This document shows, piece by piece, positions 1 to 8,960 of a DNA stretch of 64,000 nucleotides; positions within the stretch are counted from its first letter, which is position 1; every line of letters begins with the position of its first letter. Made by a program: the position numbers and the translations under genes. This DNA comes from Clostridium_AM sp963780135 (lineage in GTDB: Bacteria > Bacillota > Clostridia > Clostridiales > Clostridiaceae). Where the stretch lies: NCBI GenBank assembly GCA_963780135.1, contig CAWAAR010000002.1, forward strand, positions 62,001 through 126,000, read 5' to 3'. The notes beneath the pieces were generated by a model. It saw nothing but the letters and a program-made list of their open reading frames with translations, was not told the DNA's origin and made no database searches.

Positions 1-456
1 TATATAGGAACACATGAGGATGAAGTTAATGCTAGTGCATTAAGATATACTGGCTATAAAAATGCATTGAAACAAAACGGAATGAAATTAGATGACAAGC
101 TTGTATATTTTGGAGGACTAAAAGCATCAGATGGTTATGAAGGAATAGCTAATATTTTAAATGAAGAAAATATTGATGCAGTATTTTGTTCAAGTGACGA
201 AATTGCTATGGGAGCCATAAATGCATTAAGAGACAAAGGAATAAAAGTTCCTGATAATGTTGATGTAATAGGATTTGACAATATATATTCTGCGTCTATA
301 TTTTATCCGAAACTCACAACTATAGCTCAGCCTATGTATGACATGGGATCTGTAGGTATGAGAATGCTTATAAAAATTATAAATAAAAAAGAAATAGAAA
401 AAGAAAATTATGTGCTTAAACATGAATTAATAGAGAGAGATTCCTGCAAAAAATAA
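1..456 (+). CDS. LacI-family transcriptional regulator, C-terminal part (5' end outside window)
   Basis: The frame is open from the first base and ends in TAA at 456, so only the last 151 residues are present. They match the periplasmic-binding-protein-like effector domain of LacI/GalR regulators: the stretch CSSDEIAMGAINALRDKGIK followed by VPDNVDVIGFDN and LTTIAQP is the family's hallmark, and the protein ends ERDSCKK (usual ERxS ending). The N-terminal HTH would lie upstream of the window. The effector is probably a sugar or nucleoside, but nothing here says which. The next gene, 141 bases on, looks unrelated. Confidence 0.9.
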   Translation, partial: YIGTHEDEVNASALRYTGYKNALKQNGMKLDDKLVYFGGLKASDGYEGIANILNEENIDAVFCSSDEIAMGAINALRDKGIKVPDNVDVIGFDNIYSASIFYPKLTTIAQPMYDMGSVGMRMLIKIINKKEIEKENYVLKHELIERDSCKK

Positions 457-597
457 TATTTAAAAGGTATACATAATTTATCTACATTTTTTTAATATAA
501 ACTTAACAAAAAAGTTTATTGAAATGCTTTATAATTGTAATGTATAAAGAATTATAATGTAAATTTAAGATATTCTAATTACAGAAAGGGAAACAAT

Positions 598-1209
598 ATG
601 ATAGAGAGTTTAATAAGTGTAGTTATTTTGGTTCTTGATAAACTTGGATATGTAGGAATTTTTGCAGGAATGGCATTAGAAAGTGCATGTATACCTATAC
701 CTAGTGAAGCAATATTACCTTTTGGAGGATACCTAAGTTTTACAGGAAGGCTAAACTTAATAGCTATGATATTCATTGGAACTATTGGTGGAACGGTGGG
801 GTCTATAGCTGCTTATTATTTAGGTAAGCTTGGTGGAAGGCCTTTAGTAGAAAAGTATGCAGACAAACTTAAAATATCTAAAAGTAAAATAGAAAAAAGT
901 GATGAGTATTTTAATAAATATGGAGAAAAAATAGTTTTTTATTCAAGGCTTTTGCCTATAATAAGAACTTTTATATCTCTACCAGCAGGAATAAGTAAAA
1001 TGAATTTTAAAAAATTTACTATATATACATTTCTAGGATCTTTAATATGGAGTATAATATTAGGTTATGCTGGATATAAAATGGGTCAAAATTGGGTTGC
1101 TATTCGTGCATGGTTCCATATAGCAGACATAGCATTAGTAGTTTGTATAATTGGATTTATAACATATAGATTAATAGTAAAACGAAGAAATGTGAATACA
1201 GAAAGTTAA
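598..1209 (+). CDS. DedA family membrane protein
   Basis: A 203-residue polytopic membrane protein of the DedA/SNARE-associated family. The early motif ESACIPIPSEAILPFGGYLS and the later GRPLVEKYADK and FYSRLLPIIRTFISLPAGIS are typical of the family, the last carrying the conserved arginine-rich re-entrant segment. Members act as undecaprenyl-phosphate or phospholipid translocases and affect envelope integrity. The ATG is preceded by AGAAAGGG. It is a single gene followed by a strong terminator. The exact lipid substrate cannot be told from sequence. Confidence 0.9.
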   Translation: MIESLISVVILVLDKLGYVGIFAGMALESACIPIPSEAILPFGGYLSFTGRLNLIAMIFIGTIGGTVGSIAAYYLGKLGGRPLVEKYADKLKISKSKIEKSDEYFNKYGEKIVFYSRLLPIIRTFISLPAGISKMNFKKFTIYTFLGSLIWSIILGYAGYKMGQNWVAIRAWFHIADIALVVCIIGFITYRLIVKRRNVNTES

Positions 1210-1215
1210 TAAAAG

Positions 1216-1246
1216 CTCAGTGGAATAAAACCACTGAGTTTTTATT
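1216..1246 (+). terminator. Rho-independent terminator after the dedA-family gene
   Basis: CTCAGTGG pairs with CCACTGAG across a 7-base loop and is followed by TTTTTATT. Confidence 0.9.
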
Positions 1247-1282
1247 ATATAAATTTAAATGTCTTTTATTATTAAAAATGAT

Positions 1283-1311
1283 TTAACATATAATTGATTG
1301 TAATGTATTAT
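1283..1311 (+). promoter_or_regulatory. Candidate sigma-A promoter for the rocB-like gene
   Basis: TTAACA, 17-base spacer, TATTAT, located about 60 bases before the start codon. Confidence 0.5.
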
Positions 1312-1371
1312 AAAGTAAAGAGATCCATAAATATATAGTATTAATAAAATACATAGATAGCAAAGGGGAAA

Positions 1372-3009
1372 ATGAAAATGAAATTACAAGATAAAATTTA
1401 CAATACTTTAAAAGAATTAGTTACGATTCCAAGCATATCTGGTACAGAAAGTGAAAATATGGCATCTGAAAAAATATACGATATGCTGTCAAATATGAAT
1501 TATTTTAAACAAAATAAAGACGATTTTGGATTGGGAACAGTAGAAGGTGATCATTTGAAAAGAAAATTTGTATGGGCTGTTGTAAGTGGGAAAGAAAAAT
1601 CAAAAGATACTTTAATTTTAACAGGACATTTTGATGTAGTGGGTATAGAAGAATTTGGACCTCTAAAGTCTGTTGCTTTTGATATGGAAGAATGTACAAA
1701 GAGAATTAGTGAATTGAATTTGGACAAAGATGCTCTGAAGGACCTAAAATCTGGTAAATGGATTTTTGGTAGAGGAACTGCAGACATGAAATGTGGTATT
1801 GCAATAAACTTAGAGTTAATTAGAGAATTCAGTGAAAGTAGAGATTTTAAAGGAAATTTACTATTTTTAGCAGTACCAGGAGAAGAAAGTAATTCAGAAG
1901 GCATGGTAGCTTCTGTTCCTTTTCTTTTAAAACTCCATGAAGAAAAAGGCTATGATTATTGTGGAGCAATAATATCTGAATGTAGTATACCTAAAAATGA
2001 AGATGAGAAATTTAAAAGACTATATATGGGAAGTGTAGGGAAAATAATGCCTTTGTTTTTCTGTGTAGGGAAAGAAACTCACGTAGGAGAGCCTCTTAAA
2101 GGATTAAATCCTAACACTTTAGTTGCAGAAATAAATAAAATTTTAGAAAGCAATCCTGACTTTTGTGATCATGTTAATAATATTACAACACCACTTCCTA
2201 TGTGTTTAAAGCAAACAGATTTAAAAGAACTGTATTCTGTACAAAGTCCTTTATATGCAGCAGCATATTATAATGTATTAACCCTTAGTACATCGGAGAA
2301 GAAACTTATAAATGATTTGAAAAAATTAGCCCTTAAAGCATTCAATAACGTGTTATGTGATTTTGAAGATAAAAGACAAAAATTTTCAAAGATATGTGAT
2401 GAAAAATTTCAATACATTCATGTAGAACCTTGTGTCATGACTTATGAAGAGCTGCTTTTAGAAGTTAAGAGCAAGGATAAAAATTTTGAAAATCATATAG
2501 TAGAAAAAGTTAAACTATGGGAGAAAGAGAAAAAAGATAATCAAACTATAGCTATAAATATAGTTAAAGAAACATATGAAAAATATGAAAATAAAAAACC
2601 AATGATAATAATTTCTTTTATTCCCCCATATTATCCACATAAGCATTTAGAGGAAAAGGATGAAAAAAGCAAAAGATTTATAGAGGCTATAAATGAGACA
2701 ATAAAATATGCTGATAATAAATTTAATGAAAAAATTATTAAAGAAGATTTTTTCATGGGTATATCAGATTTAAGTTATACTGGGATAGAAAAAAACAAAG
2801 ATATAGCAAGTTTATCTTCAAATATTGTTGGGTATGGTATAAACTATAATTTACCATTAGAAGGGTTAAGCAAACTTAATATTCCTGGAATAGTATTTGG
2901 TGGAGAAGGTAAGGACTTTCATAAATATAGTGAAAGATTAAATGTTCCTTATACGTTAAATGTAACACCAGAATTATACAAGCATATGATTGGATTTTTG
3001 TTGAAATAG
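1372..3009 (+). CDS. rocB: M20-family peptidase, RocB-type (arginine utilization protein)
   Basis: 545 residues, close to the 560-570 of Bacillus RocB. The N-terminal half has the M20 metallopeptidase core: LILTGHFDVVG (first metal His-x-Asp), WIFGRGTADMKCG (bridging Asp) and FLAVPGEESNSEG (catalytic Glu-Glu pair). RocB proteins belong to arginine catabolism gene sets but their exact reaction is not settled. Two ATGs are possible, 1372 and 1378; AAAGGGG lies 3 bases before the first and 9 before the second, so the second may be used. It appears monocistronic. An amino-acid role fits the Stickland metabolism encoded downstream. Confidence 0.85.
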   Translation: MKMKLQDKIYNTLKELVTIPSISGTESENMASEKIYDMLSNMNYFKQNKDDFGLGTVEGDHLKRKFVWAVVSGKEKSKDTLILTGHFDVVGIEEFGPLKSVAFDMEECTKRISELNLDKDALKDLKSGKWIFGRGTADMKCGIAINLELIREFSESRDFKGNLLFLAVPGEESNSEGMVASVPFLLKLHEEKGYDYCGAIISECSIPKNEDEKFKRLYMGSVGKIMPLFFCVGKETHVGEPLKGLNPNTLVAEINKILESNPDFCDHVNNITTPLPMCLKQTDLKELYSVQSPLYAAAYYNVLTLSTSEKKLINDLKKLALKAFNNVLCDFEDKRQKFSKICDEKFQYIHVEPCVMTYEELLLEVKSKDKNFENHIVEKVKLWEKEKKDNQTIAINIVKETYEKYENKKPMIIISFIPPYYPHKHLEEKDEKSKRFIEAINETIKYADNKFNEKIIKEDFFMGISDLSYTGIEKNKDIASLSSNIVGYGINYNLPLEGLSKLNIPGIVFGGEGKDFHKYSERLNVPYTLNVTPELYKHMIGFLLK

Positions 3010-3215
3010 GTGATTTATTGAAATTAACGTTAACTATATAATATTTTGAACGATAAATAAATATATGGATATATTTCAATATAATTACATAGAGGAAGGA
3101 GGCGAACTTCAAGCTAAATTTTAGATAACATGAGAAAATGAGAGCAAAGTGGGATTAAATTCTAGTAAACCAGAATAGGTTAGTTAGACTTCATTAAAAA
3201 GTATGGAAAACCGTA

Positions 3216-3244
3216 TTGACTGGTATTTATCACGATGATATAAT
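3216..3244 (+). promoter_or_regulatory. Sigma-A promoter for the lipoprotein gene
   Basis: TTGACT, 17-base spacer, TATAAT; predicted transcription start near 3251, about 23 bases before the ATG. The rest of the 264-base gap upstream (3010-3215) has no convincing gene; it contains a strong AAGGAGG around 3098 that is not followed by a usable start. Confidence 0.75.
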
Positions 3245-3273
3245 TAGCACATAATTTAAGTGGGGGTGCAATA

Positions 3274-4470
3274 ATGAAAAATTTAAAAAAATTGGTTACA
3301 ATAGCAATTTCTATGGCAATGGTTTCTTCTATTTTTACAGGATGTAGTAGTGATGCAAAATCACTTTCAAATGCTTTAACTAAAACACAAAAGGTTACTA
3401 GTTCAGAATTTAAAACAGAAATAGGAGTGAGAGTTAGTGCAGACAATCTCTCTGCGCAAGAACAGCAGGAAGTAAATAAAGCTATACCTATGATTAATGC
3501 TTCAAAAATGACTGCAAATGGGAAGATGATCAAAGGTGCAGATATGAAAACTGGAAAAATGCAGGCAGATGTAGCAATGCAATTAGGAACTATGCCAGTA
3601 AACATGGGAGTCTGGGTAGATGCAAGTACGGTAAATGATAAACTTGCGTTTAAAGAAATTGTAAAAGTGCCAGATGTGCAATCAGCAAAAATGGGTGGAA
3701 AACAGTATATTGTATTAGATAGTTCAAAAATGAGTGAAAATAATGCAATGAATATGGATTTTATAAAAGCTAATAAGGATATGCAAAAGAAACTTTCAGA
3801 GGTGATTGTAAAAAATATGGCAAGTTTCGATCCAAATTCTAAGCTTATTACAGATAAAGGATATCAATCTATGAATCTTCCAGATGGATCAAAAAATGTT
3901 CATGTTTTTGAAGTTAAGTTAAATGATAAAAACTTTAAAGATTTAATAAAATATAGTTCAAATAATTTAGTAAATAATAAAGAAATAAGAGAATTAATAA
4001 AAGAATACTCAACTACAGTTATGAAAGCTTCTGCTAACAAAGAACAAATAACAGCTAATCAAGCAGAAATAGACAAGTCTTTCTTAGAATTTGAAAAATC
4101 ATTACCAGAGTTCACAACAAAGATGAATAAAACATTAACTGCTTTTGATGGAGTAACTCTTGTTGGGGATAAAGGGATCGTAATTGACTATGCAGTAGAC
4201 AATAACGGATACATTGTTAATGAAAAAGGGAATATAGATTTAGTATTTGATGCACCAAAATTTATAGCTGCAGTTGAAAGTCTAAATACTACAAACAATA
4301 CAAATGCTACAACAAATAAACTTACAGGTATATATAAACTAGGAATTGATTTCAATGTAAACACTTTTAACATCAATAAGAACGTAGATGTACAATTGCC
4401 AGAAGTGAACAGTGAAAATTCTATTCAATATCAAGATTTAATTAATCAGACTACAGCTAAAAAAAATTAA
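3274..4470 (+). CDS. Secreted lipoprotein of unknown function
   Basis: 398 residues starting with a lipoprotein signal peptide: positive MKNLKK, a hydrophobic core and a lipobox ending FTGC at about residue 23, so the mature protein should be tethered to the outer face of the membrane. The rest is hydrophilic, rich in Lys, Asn and Met, with alternating beta-type segments; I recognise no enzyme motif. The overall pattern resembles clostridial DUF-type lipoproteins of the LppX/LolA-like sort, but this is only an impression. The ATG follows GTGGGGGTG. It has its own sigma-A promoter and terminator. Confidence 0.8.
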   Translation: MKNLKKLVTIAISMAMVSSIFTGCSSDAKSLSNALTKTQKVTSSEFKTEIGVRVSADNLSAQEQQEVNKAIPMINASKMTANGKMIKGADMKTGKMQADVAMQLGTMPVNMGVWVDASTVNDKLAFKEIVKVPDVQSAKMGGKQYIVLDSSKMSENNAMNMDFIKANKDMQKKLSEVIVKNMASFDPNSKLITDKGYQSMNLPDGSKNVHVFEVKLNDKNFKDLIKYSSNNLVNNKEIRELIKEYSTTVMKASANKEQITANQAEIDKSFLEFEKSLPEFTTKMNKTLTAFDGVTLVGDKGIVIDYAVDNNGYIVNEKGNIDLVFDAPKFIAAVESLNTTNNTNATTNKLTGIYKLGIDFNVNTFNINKNVDVQLPEVNSENSIQYQDLINQTTAKKN

Positions 4471-4508
4471 AAAATTTATATGTGTTTTAAATTAAACATA
4501 TTAAGGGT

Positions 4509-4545
4509 AAAGGAAATTATCGAAAGATGATTTCCTTTATTTTGT
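4509..4545 (+). terminator. Terminator after the lipoprotein gene
   Basis: AAAGGAAAT pairs with ATTTCCTTT around a short stem-loop, followed by TATTTTG. Confidence 0.8.
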
Positions 4546-4603
4546 TATAAAAATAAGTCTAAAAAGACTGTCATTTCGATATGAAATATGTTTAACGAAA
4601 TTT

Positions 4604-4632
4604 TTGGACAATAGAAAATATAATGGTATAAT
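4604..4632 (+). promoter_or_regulatory. Sigma-A promoter for the helicase gene
   Basis: TTGGAC, 17-base spacer, TATAAT, about 50 bases before the start codon. Confidence 0.7.
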
Positions 4633-4681
4633 TTAACATAAAAGTAAATATATTTATAAGTTGTGATGCGGGAGGGTGAAA

Positions 4682-7600
4682 ATGGATTATAAAGATAAGG
4701 TTAAAAAAATATTTTCATATCTACTGAGTGTAAAGAATTTGAATGAGAAAATAATAAGAAATGTTTCAGAATATGAACGAGCATATTGGGAAAGTGATTT
4801 AACGCTTATGGAAGGCTGTAGTATAAATAAGGATTCAGAAAAAGAATGGTGGTTAGAAGTAACAAAAAAGTGTAAAGCTGTGTATGATCAGTTATTTAAG
4901 TTGTATTTGGAAATACAAAAAAGAGCAGAAGATATAGAAATCGTATGGGGACATGGACTTCTAGTTTGGAAAGTTAATGATGAAAAAATAATTCATCCAG
5001 TACTTACAACTAGAATGAAGTTAGTTTTCCATCCTAAAGAAGGTATATTTCATTTAATACCAGGAAAGCAAACCTGTTTAGAAATAGGGATATTCGAAGG
5101 TTTAGAAATATCAAATTTGCACAGTATAATTCAAATGGAAAATGAAGTGAGCAGTACAAATTTAGATCCTAGAAACATGGAAAATATTAAAAATATATTA
5201 AAAGATACTTTATCCTATTTAGATCCTCTTGGACAAATAAAAAATTGTAAAATGTCCATGGATAAATTTAAATTGCCTAGTAATCCTTTTATTTTTAATA
5301 ATCCCATAATTTTAGTTAGAAAAAACAACATGAGATTATGGCAAAAAGAAATTACTAATATAAACAACGAAATAGATAATGGTTATCCTATACCAGAAAC
5401 CATAAAAGCATTAGTATGGGATAAAAAAATAGAACAAAAAGAAACTGATGAAAAAGAATGGAATAGTGTTAAAGAAGATATATTATTTCCATTAGATGCA
5501 AATTATGAACAAAAACAGGTTGTTAAAAGATTATGTGAAAACTATGGAGTTGTAGTTCAAGGACCTCCAGGTACGGGAAAGAGTCATACCATAGTTAATT
5601 TAATATGTCATCTTCTTGCACACGGAAAAAGTGTTCTTGTTACAAGTCAGACAGATAAGGCTTTAAATGTATTGGTAGATATGATACCAGCACATATTAA
5701 GCCATTGTGTATGAGTGTAATCGGAAATGATTCAAACTCTTTAAAAGAACTTAATGAAGCTGTAAGAAAAATAACGGACAATTTATCTGTGGATTCTGAA
5801 GAACTGTATAATGATATCAAAGTATTAAAGGAAGAACTAAGTGATTGTAGAAAAAAACAAGATTACTTATATACTAGACTAACAGAAATTCACAGGACTG
5901 AAAATGAAAATGTAAGCTATGGAGGACAACAATATAAAATTGTAAATATTGCAAAGTGGGTAAGAGAAAACAAAAAACAGTATTCATGGATAGAGGATGA
6001 TGTTAAATATGAACAATCGATGCCTTTAAGTAAAGAAGAATTTATACAATTAGTAGCATTATTAAAGACTGTAGATAAAGAACAAAAATCTAAGTTTGAT
6101 AGCATAAAGCACATAATGGATAAGATTCCTACAGAAATTGAAATTTCCGATAAAATTTCTAGATTTAAAATATTAAAGGAAAATCATGAAAGCAATATAA
6201 ACTTATTAACCGACTGGCACATACCAGATAATAATAGATGTGATTATGAGGCGCTTTTAAATATGCTTCATCAGTGTAAAGATGAAATGAAAAATATAGA
6301 AAGTAGCAGTTTCAAAAATATGTTGGAACTTTACTACAGTAGTAAGATAGCTCATGACTTATTTATGAATTTAGTTTTTAAATGTAACAATTATTTTTTA
6401 ATTCTCAGCAAGTTAAAAAATAATACAAAGAACTATGATGTGGAAATTCCAAATAATGTAGAAATAGATAAATTAAGCAAAGATTTTGATGTTGTGTATG
6501 GCAATATCAGTTCTAGGGGAAAGCTTACAAAAATTTTTAAAATAATGCACTCGCAATATTCTTATATTTTTACAGAGTGTAAAGTTAATTCTACTGGAGT
6601 TGAAGATTTAGAGAAGGCATCAGTATTAAAATTTTATATACATCAAAAGAAAATTACCAAAGACTTAAAAGCTTTATGGAATAATATAGCAAGGGATTAT
6701 GGAAATGCAGCAGATTACTGTAAGGATGAGTCGGATATAATAAATGTAGAACAGAACGTAAAAAAACTAAATACTATAATTGATTGGGATATGAAATATA
6801 AGAATAGAATAATATCATTATTGGGTAGGATTTCAATACCTCAAAATATAAATTGGCATAAGTCAGAAAGTTACAGTTATTTAATAAAATGTGTACAGGC
6901 TATTAAAAAACTAAATGAATATAGTGAATTAAAAGCCTATATTGAAGTGTTAAAAAAATTAATTTTATCTACAGGTAAATTAGATGAATTATATAGTGCA
7001 ATTGAATTGCTTAACATAGAAAAAATAAAAGACCAATTAAAAAAGATAGAGTATTTTAAAATAATAAAAAATGATTTAATAAAGATGGACAGGCTTGCGA
7101 GCAAAATGAAAAAAGTGTGTCCTATTACAACAGAGAAAATAATTGATTGTGCAGGAGATAACATAGAAAATTTTCAGGAATTTTGTAATGCTTGGAAATG
7201 GTCTCAATGGAATAGATTGCTTAAAGATATTTATAAATTGAATTTAGAATTTATAGAAGAAGCAATAGAAGAAAATAAAAGGAAAGAAAAAGCAATCATA
7301 AAAGATCTAGTATCTAAAAAAACTTGGTATAATCAAATACTTAGAACTACAGAATGCGAAAAAAGAAGCCTTTTTTCTTGGCTACAGGCTATTAAAAGAA
7401 TAGGCAGAGGCACGGGTAAAATGGTATCAGAGTACAGAAAAATAGCTCAAGATGAAATGGAACAGTGTAAAGAAACCATACCTGTTTGGATTATGCCTAT
7501 GAATAGGGTAATTGAGAATATAAAACTATCAAGAAAGTTGTTTGATGTTATTATTTTTGATGAAAGCAGTCAAAGTGATATATTTTCTATATGTGCTTTA

Positions 7601-8761
7601 ATGAGAGCAAAAAAGGCAGTGATAGTTGGAGATGATAAACAAATAAGTCCAGAAACTGTAGGAGTTGATCAGGGGGTTATACAGGGGTTAATTAATAAAC
7701 ATTTAAAAAGTATTCCTCAAAATCAATGGTTTGATTTGCAAACAAGTCTTTATGATACTGCAATTAGAGTTTTCCAAAACAGATTAATGCTTAAAGAACA
7801 TTTTAGGTGTGCTCCTGAAATTATTGGATTTAGCAATATACTTTGTTATTCTAGCGAGATAAAACCATTAAGGTATCCGAAATTCTCAGAAGCATTATAT
7901 CCGCCTATTATGACTGTAAAAGTTAAAGATGGATCTAGAGAACGAAATAAGGCTATAAATATACCGGAGGCAGAACTTTTAGTGAGCAAGATAGTTGAAT
8001 GTTGCAAAGATAGAAAATATCAAGGAATGACTATGGGGGTTATATCTTTGCTAGGAGATGTTCAGAGTGAACTGATACAAAATATGATAAGAGAAAAAAT
8101 AGGAGAAGAGGATATGATAAAAAGAAGGCTTATATGTGGAGATGCCTACTCTTTCCAAGGAGATGAAAGAGATGTAATGTTTTTATCAATGGTTATTTCT
8201 AGAAATATTAAATTTGCTCCTTTAACTAAAGAGTCAGATATAAGAAGGTTTAATGTGGCAGCAAGCAGAGCAAGAAACCAAATGTGGCTATTCTATTCTG
8301 TGGAATTAGAAGATTTAAACAAAGCCTGTGTAAGACATTCATTACTTAATTACTGTTTAAATTATGAAAAGTATAATAAAAAGGATAGAAATTCAGAATA
8401 TGTTTTTAAATCCAAGCTTCAAAAGGACGTATATAATATGATAAAAGATAAAGGGTATGTTGTAGTTCCTCAAATAAAAGTAGGGGGATATAAAATAGAT
8501 TTTATGATAGAAGGTGCTAGAAATAGAACTGCAATTATTTGCGATGAAGGTTTAATAAATCAAAACATAAATGTACAGGAAAATATGGAGGCACAGTTAA
8601 GTTTAGAAAGAATAGGCTGGTCTTTTTTCAAAGTAAGAGGAAGTGAATTTTATTATAATCCTGAAAAAACTATGGGAAGATTATGGAATAAATTAAATAA
8701 AATTGGTATTGAAAAGCATAATAGAGAAAAAACAACTAAGGAAACTCTCAAAGTAGTATAA
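4682..8761 (+). CDS. Large SF1 (UPF1-like) helicase with C-terminal Vsr/PD-(D/E)xK-like domain
   Basis: About 1359 residues. Helicase motifs in order: QGPPGTGKSHT (Walker A, near residue 300), IIFDESSQSD (motif II, near 960), VVGDDKQISP (motif III, near 985), EHFRCAPEIIGF (IV), FQGDERDVMFLSMV (V, near 1160) and NVAASRARNQMW (VI). A long charged, partly coiled-coil insert lies between motifs I and II. The last ~110 residues (GGYKIDFMIEG, IICDEG, LERIGWSFFKVRGSEFY) resemble the REase domain found at the end of such helicases, but the usual ECDG/RDRxR residues look altered. ATG 4682 is chosen over an upstream GTG because that GTG overlaps the GGAGGG site. Role unknown: repair or phage defence are the usual suggestions. 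Confidence 0.85.
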   Translation: MDYKDKVKKIFSYLLSVKNLNEKIIRNVSEYERAYWESDLTLMEGCSINKDSEKEWWLEVTKKCKAVYDQLFKLYLEIQKRAEDIEIVWGHGLLVWKVNDEKIIHPVLTTRMKLVFHPKEGIFHLIPGKQTCLEIGIFEGLEISNLHSIIQMENEVSSTNLDPRNMENIKNILKDTLSYLDPLGQIKNCKMSMDKFKLPSNPFIFNNPIILVRKNNMRLWQKEITNINNEIDNGYPIPETIKALVWDKKIEQKETDEKEWNSVKEDILFPLDANYEQKQVVKRLCENYGVVVQGPPGTGKSHTIVNLICHLLAHGKSVLVTSQTDKALNVLVDMIPAHIKPLCMSVIGNDSNSLKELNEAVRKITDNLSVDSEELYNDIKVLKEELSDCRKKQDYLYTRLTEIHRTENENVSYGGQQYKIVNIAKWVRENKKQYSWIEDDVKYEQSMPLSKEEFIQLVALLKTVDKEQKSKFDSIKHIMDKIPTEIEISDKISRFKILKENHESNINLLTDWHIPDNNRCDYEALLNMLHQCKDEMKNIESSSFKNMLELYYSSKIAHDLFMNLVFKCNNYFLILSKLKNNTKNYDVEIPNNVEIDKLSKDFDVVYGNISSRGKLTKIFKIMHSQYSYIFTECKVNSTGVEDLEKASVLKFYIHQKKITKDLKALWNNIARDYGNAADYCKDESDIINVEQNVKKLNTIIDWDMKYKNRIISLLGRISIPQNINWHKSESYSYLIKCVQAIKKLNEYSELKAYIEVLKKLILSTGKLDELYSAIELLNIEKIKDQLKKIEYFKIIKNDLIKMDRLASKMKKVCPITTEKIIDCAGDNIENFQEFCNAWKWSQWNRLLKDIYKLNLEFIEEAIEENKRKEKAIIKDLVSKKTWYNQILRTTECEKRSLFSWLQAIKRIGRGTGKMVSEYRKIAQDEMEQCKETIPVWIMPMNRVIENIKLSRKLFDVIIFDESSQSDIFSICALMRAKKAVIVGDDKQISPETVGVDQGVIQGLINKHLKSIPQNQWFDLQTSLYDTAIRVFQNRLMLKEHFRCAPEIIGFSNILCYSSEIKPLRYPKFSEALYPPIMTVKVKDGSRERNKAINIPEAELLVSKIVECCKDRKYQGMTMGVISLLGDVQSELIQNMIREKIGEEDMIKRRLICGDAYSFQGDERDVMFLSMVISRNIKFAPLTKESDIRRFNVAASRARNQMWLFYSVELEDLNKACVRHSLLNYCLNYEKYNKKDRNSEYVFKSKLQKDVYNMIKDKGYVVVPQIKVGGYKIDFMIEGARNRTAIICDEGLINQNINVQENMEAQLSLERIGWSFFKVRGSEFYYNPEKTMGRLWNKLNKIGIEKHNREKTTKETLKVV

Positions 8762-8774
8762 AATAAGTTTAAAT

Positions 8775-8816
8775 TAACACTTACTAGATTTATAATTATA
8801 GTAGGTGTTATTTTTA
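8775..8816 (+). terminator. Terminator after the helicase gene
   Basis: TAACACTTACTA pairs with TAGTAGGTGTTA (one G-T pair), followed by TTTTTAT. Confidence 0.85.
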
Positions 8817-8902
8817 TATAAGTGTATAGAATAATGCTAAATGATTGGTGTAATGTTTACAATTTTAACACATAACAATTTTATTAATGAGGAAAGTTTT
8901 CG

Positions 8903-8931
8903 TTGTAATAAATAGGCAATATTTCTATAAT
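8903..8931 (+). promoter_or_regulatory. Candidate sigma-A promoter for prdR
   Basis: TTGTAA, 17-base spacer, TATAAT, about 30 bases before the prdR start. No sigma-54 site is seen here, so the activator is probably made independently of itself. Confidence 0.6.
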
Positions 8932-8960
8932 TAAAGTAGAGTATGAATGGTAGGTGAAAG

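Noticed and set aside
3085..3180. Strong AAGGAGG with possible small gene after rocB
   Set aside because: No start codon at a suitable distance opens more than a few codons; no similarity seen.
3232..3258. AC-N16-CATAATTTA, a formal sigma-K match before the lipoprotein gene
   Set aside because: Transcription would start inside the ribosome site, leaving no usable leader, and a good sigma-A promoter (3216-3244) overlaps it.
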